Source: Bin55 sp965220235 (lineage in GTDB: Bacteria > Pseudomonadota > Gammaproteobacteria > Pseudomonadales > Azotimanducaceae). Taken from it: a DNA stretch of 64,000 nucleotides. Of the stretch, positions 52,690 to 61,971 are shown in pieces. The position numbers were made by a program, and so were the translations under genes. Location of the stretch: positions 930,001 to 994,000 of the forward strand of contig OZ244815.1 in NCBI GenBank assembly GCA_965220235.1, given 5' to 3'. Below the pieces are notes generated by a model that worked only from the letters and a program-made list of their open reading frames with translations, ran no database searches and was not told the DNA's origin. The first letter of the stretch is position 1; the number at the start of each line of letters is the position of its first letter.

Positions 52690-54593
52690 TTCGTGTCGCC
52701 CTTGAACAGGTCATCGATGGCGGGTTGATCCTGTTCTCTCCGATCTATGGTGACTTCCCAATATTCCTGATATTTGCGATCCGTAACCGATTGTGCATCC
52801 GCTGCATCAGACATGACGGTTGGTCGCAGGAATATGAGCAGCATGGTACGACCGTTCGTTTGATTTTCTGAACGGAACAAGCGCCCCAACAACGGTACAT
52901 TACCTAGAACCGGAACACGCCTCTCCGTCACCCGTGCTTCTGTGCGAATCAAACCACCTAAAACGATGGTCTGCTCGTTCTCCGCAACTACAACTGTCTC
53001 GAGTTCACGCTTGTTCGTGACGATGTCAGCTAACCCTGTATCCCCAATACCCAATCCGGTGTCTTGAATTACCTCAATGGTAGATTTGATTTGCATTCGA
53101 ACCGATAGATCTTCATGGATCGAGGGTATAACGGTCAATTCAGTACCGATGTCGTTTCGACTCGTCGGTCGTATACCCGAGAGACTTTGTTCATTTGGGA
53201 AGATCAAATTGCCGGATCGAAACGGTACGTTTTGACCGACAAGGATTCTGCTCTCTTCGTTATTTAGTGCGACCACGCTTGGCGTAGATAACAGGTTAGC
53301 GTAAGTCGCTGTGGTAAGCGCATTAATGATTACTCCAAATGAAAACCCGTCTGGGTCTAGTTGAGAAATCGCGATAGTCGGCGAGCTTAGACCGCCGATA
53401 ACGTCAACTGGATTGACGCCGTCCTCTGATGTATTACTGACGCCTAATCGAGTAATAAGGGCAGAAAGCACGCCATTCAGCGACGTCGAAAACGCTGGAA
53501 CTGCATCTCCATCTTCATCTGCTGCTGCTAGCTCGACGCCTGCACTTGAAATGTCGGTTAGGTCAACTTCAACAATTGCAGCTTCGATGAGCACTTGCGT
53601 TCGTCGCTGATCAAGGTCTTCGATCAGTGTCGCGATTCTCTGCATATTAGCCGGATTTGCCTTAACGACGACTGCGTTAAGCGATTCATCGGGAACGATT
53701 CGAATCAGCTGCTCTCCTACTGAAGATCCGTCAGCTGATTGGGATCCTTCGGCAACAATTTCGCGAACGATTGAAGCAAGGTCTTTTGCAACACTTTGTC
53801 CAAGTCGAAAGACGCGAGTATCAACGTTGTTTTCGCTCGGTTGGTCGATCATGTCGATCGTCTGAAGGGCACCCATCAAAGCAGACTCAGTCCCACGCAG
53901 GAGGAGTGTGTTGTTCCTATCGTTGCCAATAATGTTCAGTGATTCGTTGCCTTCGAGAAGTGCCTCTAGTAGTGCGACCACCTCAGTATTGATGGTATGT
54001 TTGAGATTTACGACGACGGTTTTCTGAATCGCGGCACTCTTGAGCTGTTCGACGACGCGCAACATCGCGTCGACATTGTTCTTCCGATCAGAGATTAGTA
54101 CCGCATTACTTTCGGCTATCGCGAAGAATTGGGCATGCTGAGGGGCGAGTTGCCTCAGAGATTTCACAATTTCAGCCGGATCTAGGTCACCGGCATCAAG
54201 CACGTGGGTCACCCACAAATCGCCGCTAGTCTCGTCTTCTACCTCAGCTTTTGCACCGGCAAGTGTTCGAGCTCGCGATGACTGGATGACCTCGACGACA
54301 TCCCCGCTCTCGATTACGCTAAACTCCTGGATTTTCAGTACACTCATCAACAGTTCATATACGCCGTCTTGGGATAGCTCTGTATCGCTGATGATTGAAG
54401 CCGTACCTTTTACACGAGGATCCACCACGAATGTCTTTCCTGTGATCGTGGCCACTTCTTCGATAAAACTCGCTATTTCGACGTCCTTGACGTTGATCTT
54501 CCAAGGACCGTTCTGCGCGAGAGCGTCGCTTACCCACGTACATGTCGCGAGGGAGAGCAGCACGTAGCTCATCCTTCGCCATAGTTGATTCAT
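52686..54593 (-). CDS. gspD: Type II secretion secretin GspD
   Basis: The 635-residue outer-membrane secretin has a signal peptide (about 1-26). N0 (WKINVKDVEIASFIEEVATITGK) and N1-N3 domains of the periplasm follow, then the secretin core with VPFRSGN, ETVVVAENEQTIVLGGLIR and VPVLGNVPLLGRLFRSEN. It forms the gated channel of the type II system. It overlaps the gspC end by four bases. The genes for the ATPase, inner-membrane platform and pseudopilins are not in this window. Confidence 0.97.
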   Translation of the reverse strand: MNQLWRRMSYVLLSLATCTWVSDALAQNGPWKINVKDVEIASFIEEVATITGKTFVVDPRVKGTASIISDTELSQDGVYELLMSVLKIQEFSVIESGDVVEVIQSSRARTLAGAKAEVEDETSGDLWVTHVLDAGDLDPAEIVKSLRQLAPQHAQFFAIAESNAVLISDRKNNVDAMLRVVEQLKSAAIQKTVVVNLKHTINTEVVALLEALLEGNESLNIIGNDRNNTLLLRGTESALMGALQTIDMIDQPSENNVDTRVFRLGQSVAKDLASIVREIVAEGSQSADGSSVGEQLIRIVPDESLNAVVVKANPANMQRIATLIEDLDQRRTQVLIEAAIVEVDLTDISSAGVELAAADEDGDAVPAFSTSLNGVLSALITRLGVSNTSEDGVNPVDVIGGLSSPTIAISQLDPDGFSFGVIINALTTATYANLLSTPSVVALNNEESRILVGQNVPFRSGNLIFPNEQSLSGIRPTSRNDIGTELTVIPSIHEDLSVRMQIKSTIEVIQDTGLGIGDTGLADIVTNKRELETVVVAENEQTIVLGGLIRTEARVTERRVPVLGNVPLLGRLFRSENQTNGRTMLLIFLRPTVMSDAADAQSVTDRKYQEYWEVTIDRREQDQPAIDDLFKGDTN

Positions 54594-55492
54594 GGGATAG
54601 GCACCGTAAGGTAGAACGTGCGATCTGCTCGCTTGATTCCGAGACGAGCTGTGCTGGAATCACGAACCGTATTTATCAACTTTTCGTCGTTACGTAGTGC
54701 TTCAAGTGAGTGCCCATTAACGGAAAGGACGATGTCTCCAGGTTGCATACCAAGACGGGCGAGTGGTGATGTACTTGACGAATCCGTAATCGCAAGCATC
54801 GCACCGTCCCCCGTCTGAATTTCGGTTAATCCAAGCGTTTTCAAGTCGTCGATCGTCGCTTCTTGAAGCCGCTTCGGATCGAGTTCACGCACCGTCGGTG
54901 TCTGCAAAAGTGGGAGTTGGGTGGTATTTGTCTGCGGCGGATTGCCCGGATTCGGCTGTGGTTTCGTGTTGGGAGGAGGTTCCGATAACACTCGATCGAC
55001 TTCAAACGTCAGTAATTCGCGCTCACCTGCGCGTGAAATTACGACGAAGCGCGGATGAATTTCCTCGATCTGCGCAAAGCTGGCCACTGCGTCACCGACA
55101 CGATACTCTCGTGCGCTCGCTCGGCTATCACGATTTGAGATGAACGCACTCGAATGAGATTGATCGTCACTTGAAACGATCGTGCCTTCGAGGGTCAAAC
55201 TCAGCGTAGTTTCTTGGAGGTTTTCGAGCGACGCAGGATCCTGCACCAGGTCACTAGAACCGAATAAATCGGTGGCAAGAATGCGAGCGGTGTTGACCTC
55301 GCGTCCTTGTAAATTAGCACTATTGTTCAGAGTCGATGATTCAGTGCGTTCAGTCGGTCCTACTACGAAGTACCAGATCGCATCCGCGGCCACAAGCAGA
55401 ACGAGGACGATACACCCTAGTCGTACAACCCAGGTTAACGCGGAAATCAGACCGACGCTAGTGAATCGCGTCGCGAACGCGATGTTCCTCAT
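54590..55492 (-). CDS. gspC: Type II secretion inner-membrane protein GspC
   Basis: The 300-residue protein has one N-terminal membrane helix (about 21-42) and a periplasmic homology region (about 70-160, with LSLTLEGTIVSSDDQSHSSAF). A Pro-rich linker leads to a C-terminal PDZ domain (MQPGDIVLSVNGHSLEAL near 255-272). It links the secretin to the inner-membrane platform. It lies three bases after gspN and overlaps gspD by four. Confidence 0.93.
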   Translation of the reverse strand: MRNIAFATRFTSVGLISALTWVVRLGCIVLVLLVAADAIWYFVVGPTERTESSTLNNSANLQGREVNTARILATDLFGSSDLVQDPASLENLQETTLSLTLEGTIVSSDDQSHSSAFISNRDSRASAREYRVGDAVASFAQIEEIHPRFVVISRAGERELLTFEVDRVLSEPPPNTKPQPNPGNPPQTNTTQLPLLQTPTVRELDPKRLQEATIDDLKTLGLTEIQTGDGAMLAITDSSSTSPLARLGMQPGDIVLSVNGHSLEALRNDEKLINTVRDSSTARLGIKRADRTFYLTVPIP

Positions 55493-55495
55493 AGC

Positions 55496-56227
55496 TCAGA
55501 GAAGCTTCTGCGAAACTTCAAATAGGAAATCAGCGTCTTGCATCAGGTAGTTCGATGGTATGTTTGCAAATTCTAGGAATGCTGGAAAGGCTCTAAGATG
55601 CACCCATCCGGTTTCTGGATCGAACCGAAACGCCAAAACAGGCGTTTGGGTGCGAGTGCGTCGAACGTTTAGAACGACGAAACTTGCATCTTGCGTGAGA
55701 GTTCCTAGAACGGGCTCCAACGTTACTTCGTGTAGCACGTTCGCCAATTTGAAGCGCACGGGTCCGCCGTTCCACGTCAAATCCCCTTCGACGGACTCCA
55801 CTTGACGCTCGCTATTAGCTCGTATTCGAACATCGTTGACTGAGAGATTCCCGGAGAGACGAATATCGTAGGCCAAGGTAAAGACATTGACAAATCGACT
55901 GCTGACGTCGCCCACGAGCGAAATCTCGTGATTGTCGAGTCTAGACGTACTCACACCAGCGAGTGACACACCGTCTCGTTCTAGGGTGAAGTTAACCGTT
56001 AATTTACCGTTAATTAAGCCTAACGGTCTAACATGCCATACGAGCAATCCAATATGTTGATCGTCAAAGAAGGTCTCGGCGTTGCCGTGCCAAATCGTGC
56101 CTTCCGTATTTTCTAGTTTCACGTGGGGGATCGAAAAGAACTGGGGCAGTAGTGCTGCGGGAGCCATCACGAGCAGCGCCATAAGAAACACGATGGCCGC
56201 GCCAACCCATGCTAAACGTTTCAGCAT
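55496..56227 (-). CDS. gspN: Type II secretion protein GspN
   Basis: The 243-residue protein has one N-terminal membrane helix (about 8-28). A beta-rich periplasmic part follows, with ENTEGTIWHGNA, LLVWHVRPLGLINGKLTV and VEGDLTWNGGPVRF, as in GspN. The role of GspN is accessory and not found in all systems. It is the first gene of gspN-gspC-gspD-plsB, with a 96-base gap upstream. Confidence 0.9.
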   Translation of the reverse strand: MLKRLAWVGAAIVFLMALLVMAPAALLPQFFSIPHVKLENTEGTIWHGNAETFFDDQHIGLLVWHVRPLGLINGKLTVNFTLERDGVSLAGVSTSRLDNHEISLVGDVSSRFVNVFTLAYDIRLSGNLSVNDVRIRANSERQVESVEGDLTWNGGPVRFKLANVLHEVTLEPVLGTLTQDASFVVLNVRRTRTQTPVLAFRFDPETGWVHLRAFPAFLEFANIPSNYLMQDADFLFEVSQKLL

Positions 56228-56323
56228 GCGAACTTCCGTGTCTTAATCAACGTCTTAGACACTGAAGATGGGAGTAGTGTTTGATAGATCCTGATGTGGA
56301 TGGACGAACTGACTATACGACGG

Positions 56324-57385
56324 TCAGGTTTGTGTCTCTAATTGAGGAATCCCGTCCCATTCACTCCAGTGATCGCACATCTTGTTAACTGAAGTTTTAT
56401 ACGGGTCGTAAGAATCTGGATAGTCTAGGAAATCGCCGTTTAACTGGCGGTCAGGGTGATCCGAAACGCCCCAGCCGATCCTGGGATCACCTTCAAAAGG
56501 ATTAGCGTCTCGAAAACGACGAATGCGGAAGAACACGTTCATGCGTGGATCGTCACTCAAGTTCGGCGTAGCAGTATGCGGTAAAGCGTGAAGCGCAATT
56601 ACTGCATCCCCTTCGTTCATAAGCGTTGGCGTCAATTCGGGCCAGGGCCATTCATCCGATTCAAAACGGGTGTCGGGGTAGGAATCGACCATTTTCTCAG
56701 GCATGATTCCAGCAAATGCACCGTCCTCTCCCATCGGTTGTAGGCGCGGCCAATCTGGACCCCCGCCGCCGATAGGACCGCCCAGATCGCGTTGGTGGCG
56801 GAAAAACGCCTCGACCGCTTCGTGTGCGCCTCGTCGAACTGAAAACTGCCCTTTGCCAGGCTCCCGTTGGTCGTTCAAGCACACGCAAACTAATGCGGTG
56901 TAGCTGCCGAGCGCTACTGTTCGTTCACGATCCTGCCACAGCGGCGCGTGACCTGCGGGACCCATCGACTGCGGATCTCCGTCGCTTCCCCATGTCTCCA
57001 ATGTTGCGCCGGACGCCAAGATCTCGGATTTAGACATCGGACATTGTCCGGCCCAACCGCCATCTACGTGAGCCTGCGGATGGTAAACAGATGAAGCAGG
57101 TCGACGTACGACTGCATCAGCAAATTGAGGTAACGTAACTGCCACTTGCGCATTGATCGGGGCGGTATGCGGTCCCATCGCTTCCAACATGGTCTCGCGA
57201 AGCGCCGACTCGTTGTATAGGTTGTTGATGCTTGCAGCATCGCCATGAACAATACGTGTCGGATCCTTGTTGATGAGTTCCTTCGCCTGGGAGATAACGT
57301 CGGGTGGAACGACGTTTTCAAGGATCACGAAACCATCGCGTACCAAAGTGTGCTTTTCCGCGATAGAGAGGGTCGACGCGTGCAT
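56324..57385 (-). CDS. Phytanoyl-CoA dioxygenase (PhyH) family oxygenase
   Basis: A 353-residue Fe(II)/2-oxoglutarate oxygenase with the iron-binding HVDGGW (about 107-112), a distal His in HALPHTATPN and a following Arg in NVFFRIRRFR. The substrate is unknown. It is divergent from the DUF1537 kinase gene across about 200 bases. It does not closely resemble the other PhyH protein of this window. Confidence 0.85.
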   Translation of the reverse strand: MHASTLSIAEKHTLVRDGFVILENVVPPDVISQAKELINKDPTRIVHGDAASINNLYNESALRETMLEAMGPHTAPINAQVAVTLPQFADAVVRRPASSVYHPQAHVDGGWAGQCPMSKSEILASGATLETWGSDGDPQSMGPAGHAPLWQDRERTVALGSYTALVCVCLNDQREPGKGQFSVRRGAHEAVEAFFRHQRDLGGPIGGGGPDWPRLQPMGEDGAFAGIMPEKMVDSYPDTRFESDEWPWPELTPTLMNEGDAVIALHALPHTATPNLSDDPRMNVFFRIRRFRDANPFEGDPRIGWGVSDHPDRQLNGDFLDYPDSYDPYKTSVNKMCDHWSEWDGIPQLETQT

Positions 57386-57583
57386 ATATACGGGAACTAT
57401 CAGGGTTTTTGAGGCGATATGGCATTATAGAAGCGCATTTGTCCGGCAGATTTGGCTTGTATAGGCGAAAACAGAGTTGACGCGACGGATGACAATCGAC
57501 AACCGCGAATGTTTGTAAAGTCGGATCTGAATCTTGGATTGTGCATCGAATTCGCGAAACCTTGACATGGCGACAAATTAGAA

Positions 57584-58621
57584 GTGGACGAGAATATAGA
57601 TAAGCGGCGACTGTTTATCACGGCAGACGATCGAACTGGCTCGCTTGAAATTGGGGGCATCATTGCATCTGAGGGCAAACCGGTTCCCGTCGGACCCCAT
57701 GCCGACGATCCGCAATGTTGCGTTGTCGACTTGGCATCCCGGCACATTTCGTCAGAAGCGGCTTTCATAAAGGTGTTGGAAGCTCATCAACGTAAAGCTG
57801 ATTACCGTTGCCACAAGATGGACGCGGGATTGCGTGGTAACTGGCCTCACGAGATTCACGCACTAGTCGAACTCGGGTACCGTGTTGCGGTTGTACCGAG
57901 TTTTCCGGACGCAGGTAGACGTTGCAAGGATGGGATCGTGTACATCCAGGACGTTCCTGTACTTGAATCGCCATTCGGTGCCGACCCACTTACCGCGCCT
58001 TGCAGCAGCAGACCTATGGAAGTCCTTGAAGAAGCGAAATGCATCTTCGATGAGGTCGTAGTCTGGGACGCGAACGACAACGCTGAGCTAGATCGTGCAA
58101 CGCATCGGAGCCTGGATGAGAATCGGGTGCTTGTTGGACCGTCCGGTGCGGTCGGGTCCTATGCCGCGCACCTACTCGGCGAACGAAGACCAGCATCGAT
58201 CCGTTTATCGCAGCCGATGTTGGTTGTTTGTGGAAGCCTGAATGCAACCAGTCGTGACCAGCTCGACAGATTAGATTGCGAACGTCTCAATCTAGACGCA
58301 CCGATTTCAGCTTTTGACGGTGTGCGGGTTGTTGCTACGCCAATGCCGAGTGTGGAAATCACGAACGCTATGGCGGAAGCGATGGCTCAAAGCGTGGCGG
58401 AAGCGGTACAAAACGCTCAAGTCGATGTAGCAACGCTCGTCATCGTTGGCGGGGATACGGTGGCTGCGAGCGTCGGAGACAAGACGTTACAGGTGATCGG
58501 CACTGTGGAGGCGGGAATTCCTGTTTCGAACCATGAAGGCAGAGCCTTAGTTACCAAAGGTGGTGGTATCGGTACGGCGACTTCGCTCCAAAAAATCGTG
58601 GAAAGTGCTCTGGAAACGTAA
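57584..58621 (+). CDS. Four-carbon acid sugar kinase family protein (DUF1537)
   Basis: The 345-residue protein has the DUF1537 layout: RLFITADDRTGSLE at the start, KMDAGLRGN near 75, VVPSFPDAGRR near 105, VVCGSLNATSRDQL and the C-terminal ATP-binding VIVGGDTVAASV and TKGGGIG. Known members phosphorylate C4 acids such as erythronate or threonate, usually with a partner dehydrogenase or aldolase. None sits beside it, and the length is short for the family (commonly about 400). The start is GTG at 57584. Confidence 0.82.
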   Translation: MDENIDKRRLFITADDRTGSLEIGGIIASEGKPVPVGPHADDPQCCVVDLASRHISSEAAFIKVLEAHQRKADYRCHKMDAGLRGNWPHEIHALVELGYRVAVVPSFPDAGRRCKDGIVYIQDVPVLESPFGADPLTAPCSSRPMEVLEEAKCIFDEVVVWDANDNAELDRATHRSLDENRVLVGPSGAVGSYAAHLLGERRPASIRLSQPMLVVCGSLNATSRDQLDRLDCERLNLDAPISAFDGVRVVATPMPSVEITNAMAEAMAQSVAEAVQNAQVDVATLVIVGGDTVAASVGDKTLQVIGTVEAGIPVSNHEGRALVTKGGGIGTATSLQKIVESALET

Positions 58622-58624
58622 TTC

Positions 58625-58999
58625 CTAAACAGGTCCCGCAACGTGAGATGAATTCACGGGAATCACATAACCGGTAGGCGTCGTGACTGTGAACGAGTCA
58701 TGAATGGTCCCGCGTTCGATTTCTGAGGTTTTCAACCCGTCGTCGACATATTTCGAATGTGCTGAATCTATGTCATCGACCATCAGGTCGAAGGGTGTGC
58801 GCATTCCCGAATCGACTTGCTCTTCAGCCTTTTGGAGGATTAGGTGCGTGCCTCCGCGTAATTCCAAGATCGCAAAGTTGTCGCGTTTGAGAATCTCACG
58901 CATACCGTGCTTTAAGAAAAACCCGTACTCCGAAGTGACGTCATTCACGTCCAAGCGGATGTGTCCAATGGCGACGTCTGGTCGAGGATCGGATGACAT
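58625..58999 (-). CDS. VOC (glyoxalase/bleomycin-resistance) family protein
   Basis: A 124-residue vicinal-oxygen-chelate fold protein with IGHIRLDVNDV at the start, ILELRGGTHLIL in the middle and FTVTTPTGYVIPVNSS at the end. His, Glu and similar metal-type residues are partly present. The function is not defined. The ATG at 58999 has AAGGAG seven bases upstream, better than the more upstream start at 59026. It is convergent with the DUF1537 gene, stops three bases apart. Confidence 0.78.
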   Translation of the reverse strand: MSSDPRPDVAIGHIRLDVNDVTSEYGFFLKHGMREILKRDNFAILELRGGTHLILQKAEEQVDSGMRTPFDLMVDDIDSAHSKYVDDGLKTSEIERGTIHDSFTVTTPTGYVIPVNSSHVAGPV

Positions 59000-59052
59000 T
59001 GCAAATCTCCTTCGCGTAATGAACATAGTTTAGTGTCGAATCTGCGGTTTGA

Positions 59053-60255
59053 CTAACCGTCGAGTGGTCGATGCCGCGTTTCAGGGATAACAAGAAACGC
59101 GGCTAATGCGCCGAGTAGTCCGATAGTACCGGTAACACCGCATGCGATGACCATTGTGAAAGATTGTGCGAGGGTACCCAAGACAGACGGTCCTGCCGCG
59201 CCGCCACTGTCACCGATCAATCTCCAAATTCCCAAGAACTGACTCCGGCCGTATCTTGGCGCTAAATCGCCTCCGATCGTCATAAAGATCCCCGTCCCAA
59301 ATCCATTACCGAGTCCTCCCAACAACGATACAAGCAAGAAGGTCGTAAATGATTCTGTCCAAGGAAGCAAGGTCAGAGCCACACTCATGATCGTCATGGC
59401 AGGAATAAGCGCGGCTCTTCGTCCGAGATGATCAAGGATCAAACCGGCCGGAAAGAACATCATTAGGTCGACTGTCGCGGTGAGGCTCGAAACCAAACCA
59501 ATTTCTGCTGGTCCCAAGCCAATGGCAGTACCCCATACCGGGATGATTAGCTGTCGCGAGTTGCGCAGTAGTGACAGGCAGATCATGACGCCGCCACAAC
59601 GAGAAAGCGTACTGGCATGTTTGCTAGCGATCTGAAGAGCACCTACAGGAACATGACTCACCGTTCGTAATTTGGTACGTGTTGCCAGTATTGCGACGAG
59701 TACGAACGAGCTGAGTGACACTATCCCAAGTACGATGAAAACAGGGCCGTAGCCGATAAGCTCAACGCCGACACCAGCCGAGACAGGTCCGATCATCGCG
59801 CCCGCACGTTCGAGACCTGCAAGCACCGAAATCACGCGACCACGTCGCTCGAGACGGACGTTTTCGGTAATGTGCGACAGTCGACCTAGAATCCAAGCGC
59901 CGCTGCCAACACCGAAACCGACAGCGACAACGGTTAACGCTAATGGTGACCCGGTAAACGAAGCCAGAATCGCTGTCGTACCCACGATCGCGAGACCGCA
60001 AAGCATGACTGCCTTATCCCCGATTTTCGCAGTCAATTGACCAGCGGGAACGTCTGCGAGCATCGTACCAAGGGCACGAAGACTGAGGATTGCGCCTGCG
60101 ACTACGGTTCCGCCTTCACTCTCCAACGCGTAGAGAGGAAGTAGCACGAGTGCGCCCCCTCGAGCGATCGAGTTCAGGAACGTAGGTAGATAAACGGAGA
60201 ACGCCAACCGTCGCATGTCTTGAACGACGGTTGTGCTAGTCCTCGGCACGCGCAA
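59053..60255 (-). CDS. Major facilitator superfamily transporter
   Basis: The 400-residue protein has about twelve membrane helices. A typical MFS segment after TM2 (LADVPAGQLTAKIGDKAVMLCG, about 67-88) and a repeat in the second half (FFPAGLILDHLGRRAALIP, about 275-293) identify it. The substrate is unknown. It lies 15 bases downstream of the PqaA-like gene on the same strand. Confidence 0.87.
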   Translation of the reverse strand: MRVPRTSTTVVQDMRRLAFSVYLPTFLNSIARGGALVLLPLYALESEGGTVVAGAILSLRALGTMLADVPAGQLTAKIGDKAVMLCGLAIVGTTAILASFTGSPLALTVVAVGFGVGSGAWILGRLSHITENVRLERRGRVISVLAGLERAGAMIGPVSAGVGVELIGYGPVFIVLGIVSLSSFVLVAILATRTKLRTVSHVPVGALQIASKHASTLSRCGGVMICLSLLRNSRQLIIPVWGTAIGLGPAEIGLVSSLTATVDLMMFFPAGLILDHLGRRAALIPAMTIMSVALTLLPWTESFTTFLLVSLLGGLGNGFGTGIFMTIGGDLAPRYGRSQFLGIWRLIGDSGGAAGPSVLGTLAQSFTMVIACGVTGTIGLLGALAAFLVIPETRHRPLDG

Positions 60256-60270
60256 CTCGGTTTGAGGCTA

Positions 60271-61950
60271 CTACCGGATTATTGGGGCGAGCGTGGCGCC
60301 AATCCCTGATTCGAGCTGTAATGATGCGTTGAGATCTTCGCCGAAGCGTTCCCTTAGAAAGCCCGCAAACGCGAAATAAGCAACCCGTGTGTCGACTTGC
60401 GGTTGAAAATTCACATACGTGCGATTTTCCTGAGTCGCGACGGAAAGTTCGGTACCTGTGCCTGTTCCCTCCAAGTGCGTATATGCCGCGTCGAACAGAC
60501 CGTCGGTTGAATCCAAGTCATACAGTACAAACGTGACGGATGTAGGGAGATTTGGTGCTTTCCCTTCAAACGGTAGCGTATCCGGTGTTACGCGGATTTC
60601 CGTACTTAGTTTTAATGGACGAGCGAAACCAATGTCGTATGACAACTCTAAGAACCACGCTTTCCAACCCGTTTCGGGCGTTTCGACTCGGTAACGTCGG
60701 ACGGACCCGGGTTCAAGTTTGCTTGTATCGAGTGCGGTAGCTTGATATCCGGGGCCGAATGTCTCGATCCGGAAATCGCGAAAGTTCTCGTTGGTCGCTT
60801 GCCAGCGTGTGATCGCGTCAGGAACGGTGCCAAATGTGACATCGACTTCATGGTCGCTAGGGTATTTCCAATTTACCTGCGGGATCTGCTGATTTCGTGT
60901 AATCGCGTAATGGAACGCAGCGATCGACTCGCCGCCGTCACTATTACCTAGACCATGGTTCGTATTTGGGACATAGCGGAGGTATTTCTGATCAAGCAAT
61001 TCGTTCCAGTAGAACTGCGCGGAATCGGGCAAAAAGAACTGGTCACCCGAAGCATTCACGACGAACTGTGGCATATCTAACCGTTTGACGTACCGTAACG
61101 GATCAGCAAGATCGTAGAGCTGTTTTAACTCATCCTTCCCCATCCATTGCATGATGCCATGATTCACATAGTCAGCGATGGACGGCGCCCAGAAGCCGTA
61201 TGCAGCAAAGTGGTGACGCATTGATACGTCAACGTTCAAGACGTCGATGACGATCGGCACAATCGCGATGACGCGTTCATCCATCGCACCCGTCATCCAA
61301 GTCGTCCAACCGCGCTTCGAGCCACCACCAACAACGAACCGATTCACTGGATGTGTGCCATTTCGATGTCGTTGCATAAACGCGCTGATCGCGTCCATGG
61401 CTCGAACAGCGCTTTTGACCATGGCGTTTCGTGGCAGCCATTTCGGGTCGCCGGTTTGAAGGTACTGCACCCATGCGTACGCGATGAGATTGTCTTCGTA
61501 GCGTGGTTCACCGTCTTCGTAGAAGACCAGCGGCTGGTTTGGGACATGTCGTAGTTCGGCGACGACGGTACCTGTAGTGAGCGCAATCTGACGCACCAGC
61601 TCGCTTGAGTCGCGAGCAGGATTTTCGGTATTGGATCCGCCGCTTATGTAGAGAAAAGCCACATCCGATGTGTGGAGCTGGTCGGGTACCGTCAAGATCA
61701 AACGATGACGCCAGAGCGGTTGATCAACTTCCTTTTTCGTTAACCACCGTTGCGATGTCATATCGATCAGGACGGTTTCATAACCGTCTCGGAGGACGAT
61801 TTCAGCAGCTTTCCACCGAAATGCGCGGTCCTTTGCAGCTACGTATGCGTCGATGGCATTGCGGAATTCGGCAGGTGCAGGCTCAGCACGCACTTGGATC
61901 GACGCGATAGCGAGCAAAAACAGAGATGCTGCAGTTAGATACCTAGTCAT
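60271..61950 (-). CDS. PhoPQ-activated pathogenicity-related (PqaA) family protein
   Basis: A 559-residue secreted protein with a signal peptide (about 1-22). An alpha/beta-hydrolase-like core carries RFVVGGGSKRGWTTWM (nucleophile Ser in GGSKRG, near 213), AIVPIVIDVLNVD and WMGKDELKQLYDLADPLRY. This is the PqaA layout. The role of the family is poorly known; a periplasmic hydrolase or peptidase-like function is inferred. Confidence 0.85.
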   Translation of the reverse strand: MTRYLTAASLFLLAIASIQVRAEPAPAEFRNAIDAYVAAKDRAFRWKAAEIVLRDGYETVLIDMTSQRWLTKKEVDQPLWRHRLILTVPDQLHTSDVAFLYISGGSNTENPARDSSELVRQIALTTGTVVAELRHVPNQPLVFYEDGEPRYEDNLIAYAWVQYLQTGDPKWLPRNAMVKSAVRAMDAISAFMQRHRNGTHPVNRFVVGGGSKRGWTTWMTGAMDERVIAIVPIVIDVLNVDVSMRHHFAAYGFWAPSIADYVNHGIMQWMGKDELKQLYDLADPLRYVKRLDMPQFVVNASGDQFFLPDSAQFYWNELLDQKYLRYVPNTNHGLGNSDGGESIAAFHYAITRNQQIPQVNWKYPSDHEVDVTFGTVPDAITRWQATNENFRDFRIETFGPGYQATALDTSKLEPGSVRRYRVETPETGWKAWFLELSYDIGFARPLKLSTEIRVTPDTLPFEGKAPNLPTSVTFVLYDLDSTDGLFDAAYTHLEGTGTGTELSVATQENRTYVNFQPQVDTRVAYFAFAGFLRERFGEDLNASLQLESGIGATLAPIIR

Positions 61951-61971
61951 GCAGGGGGTGTCCTTTGTATG

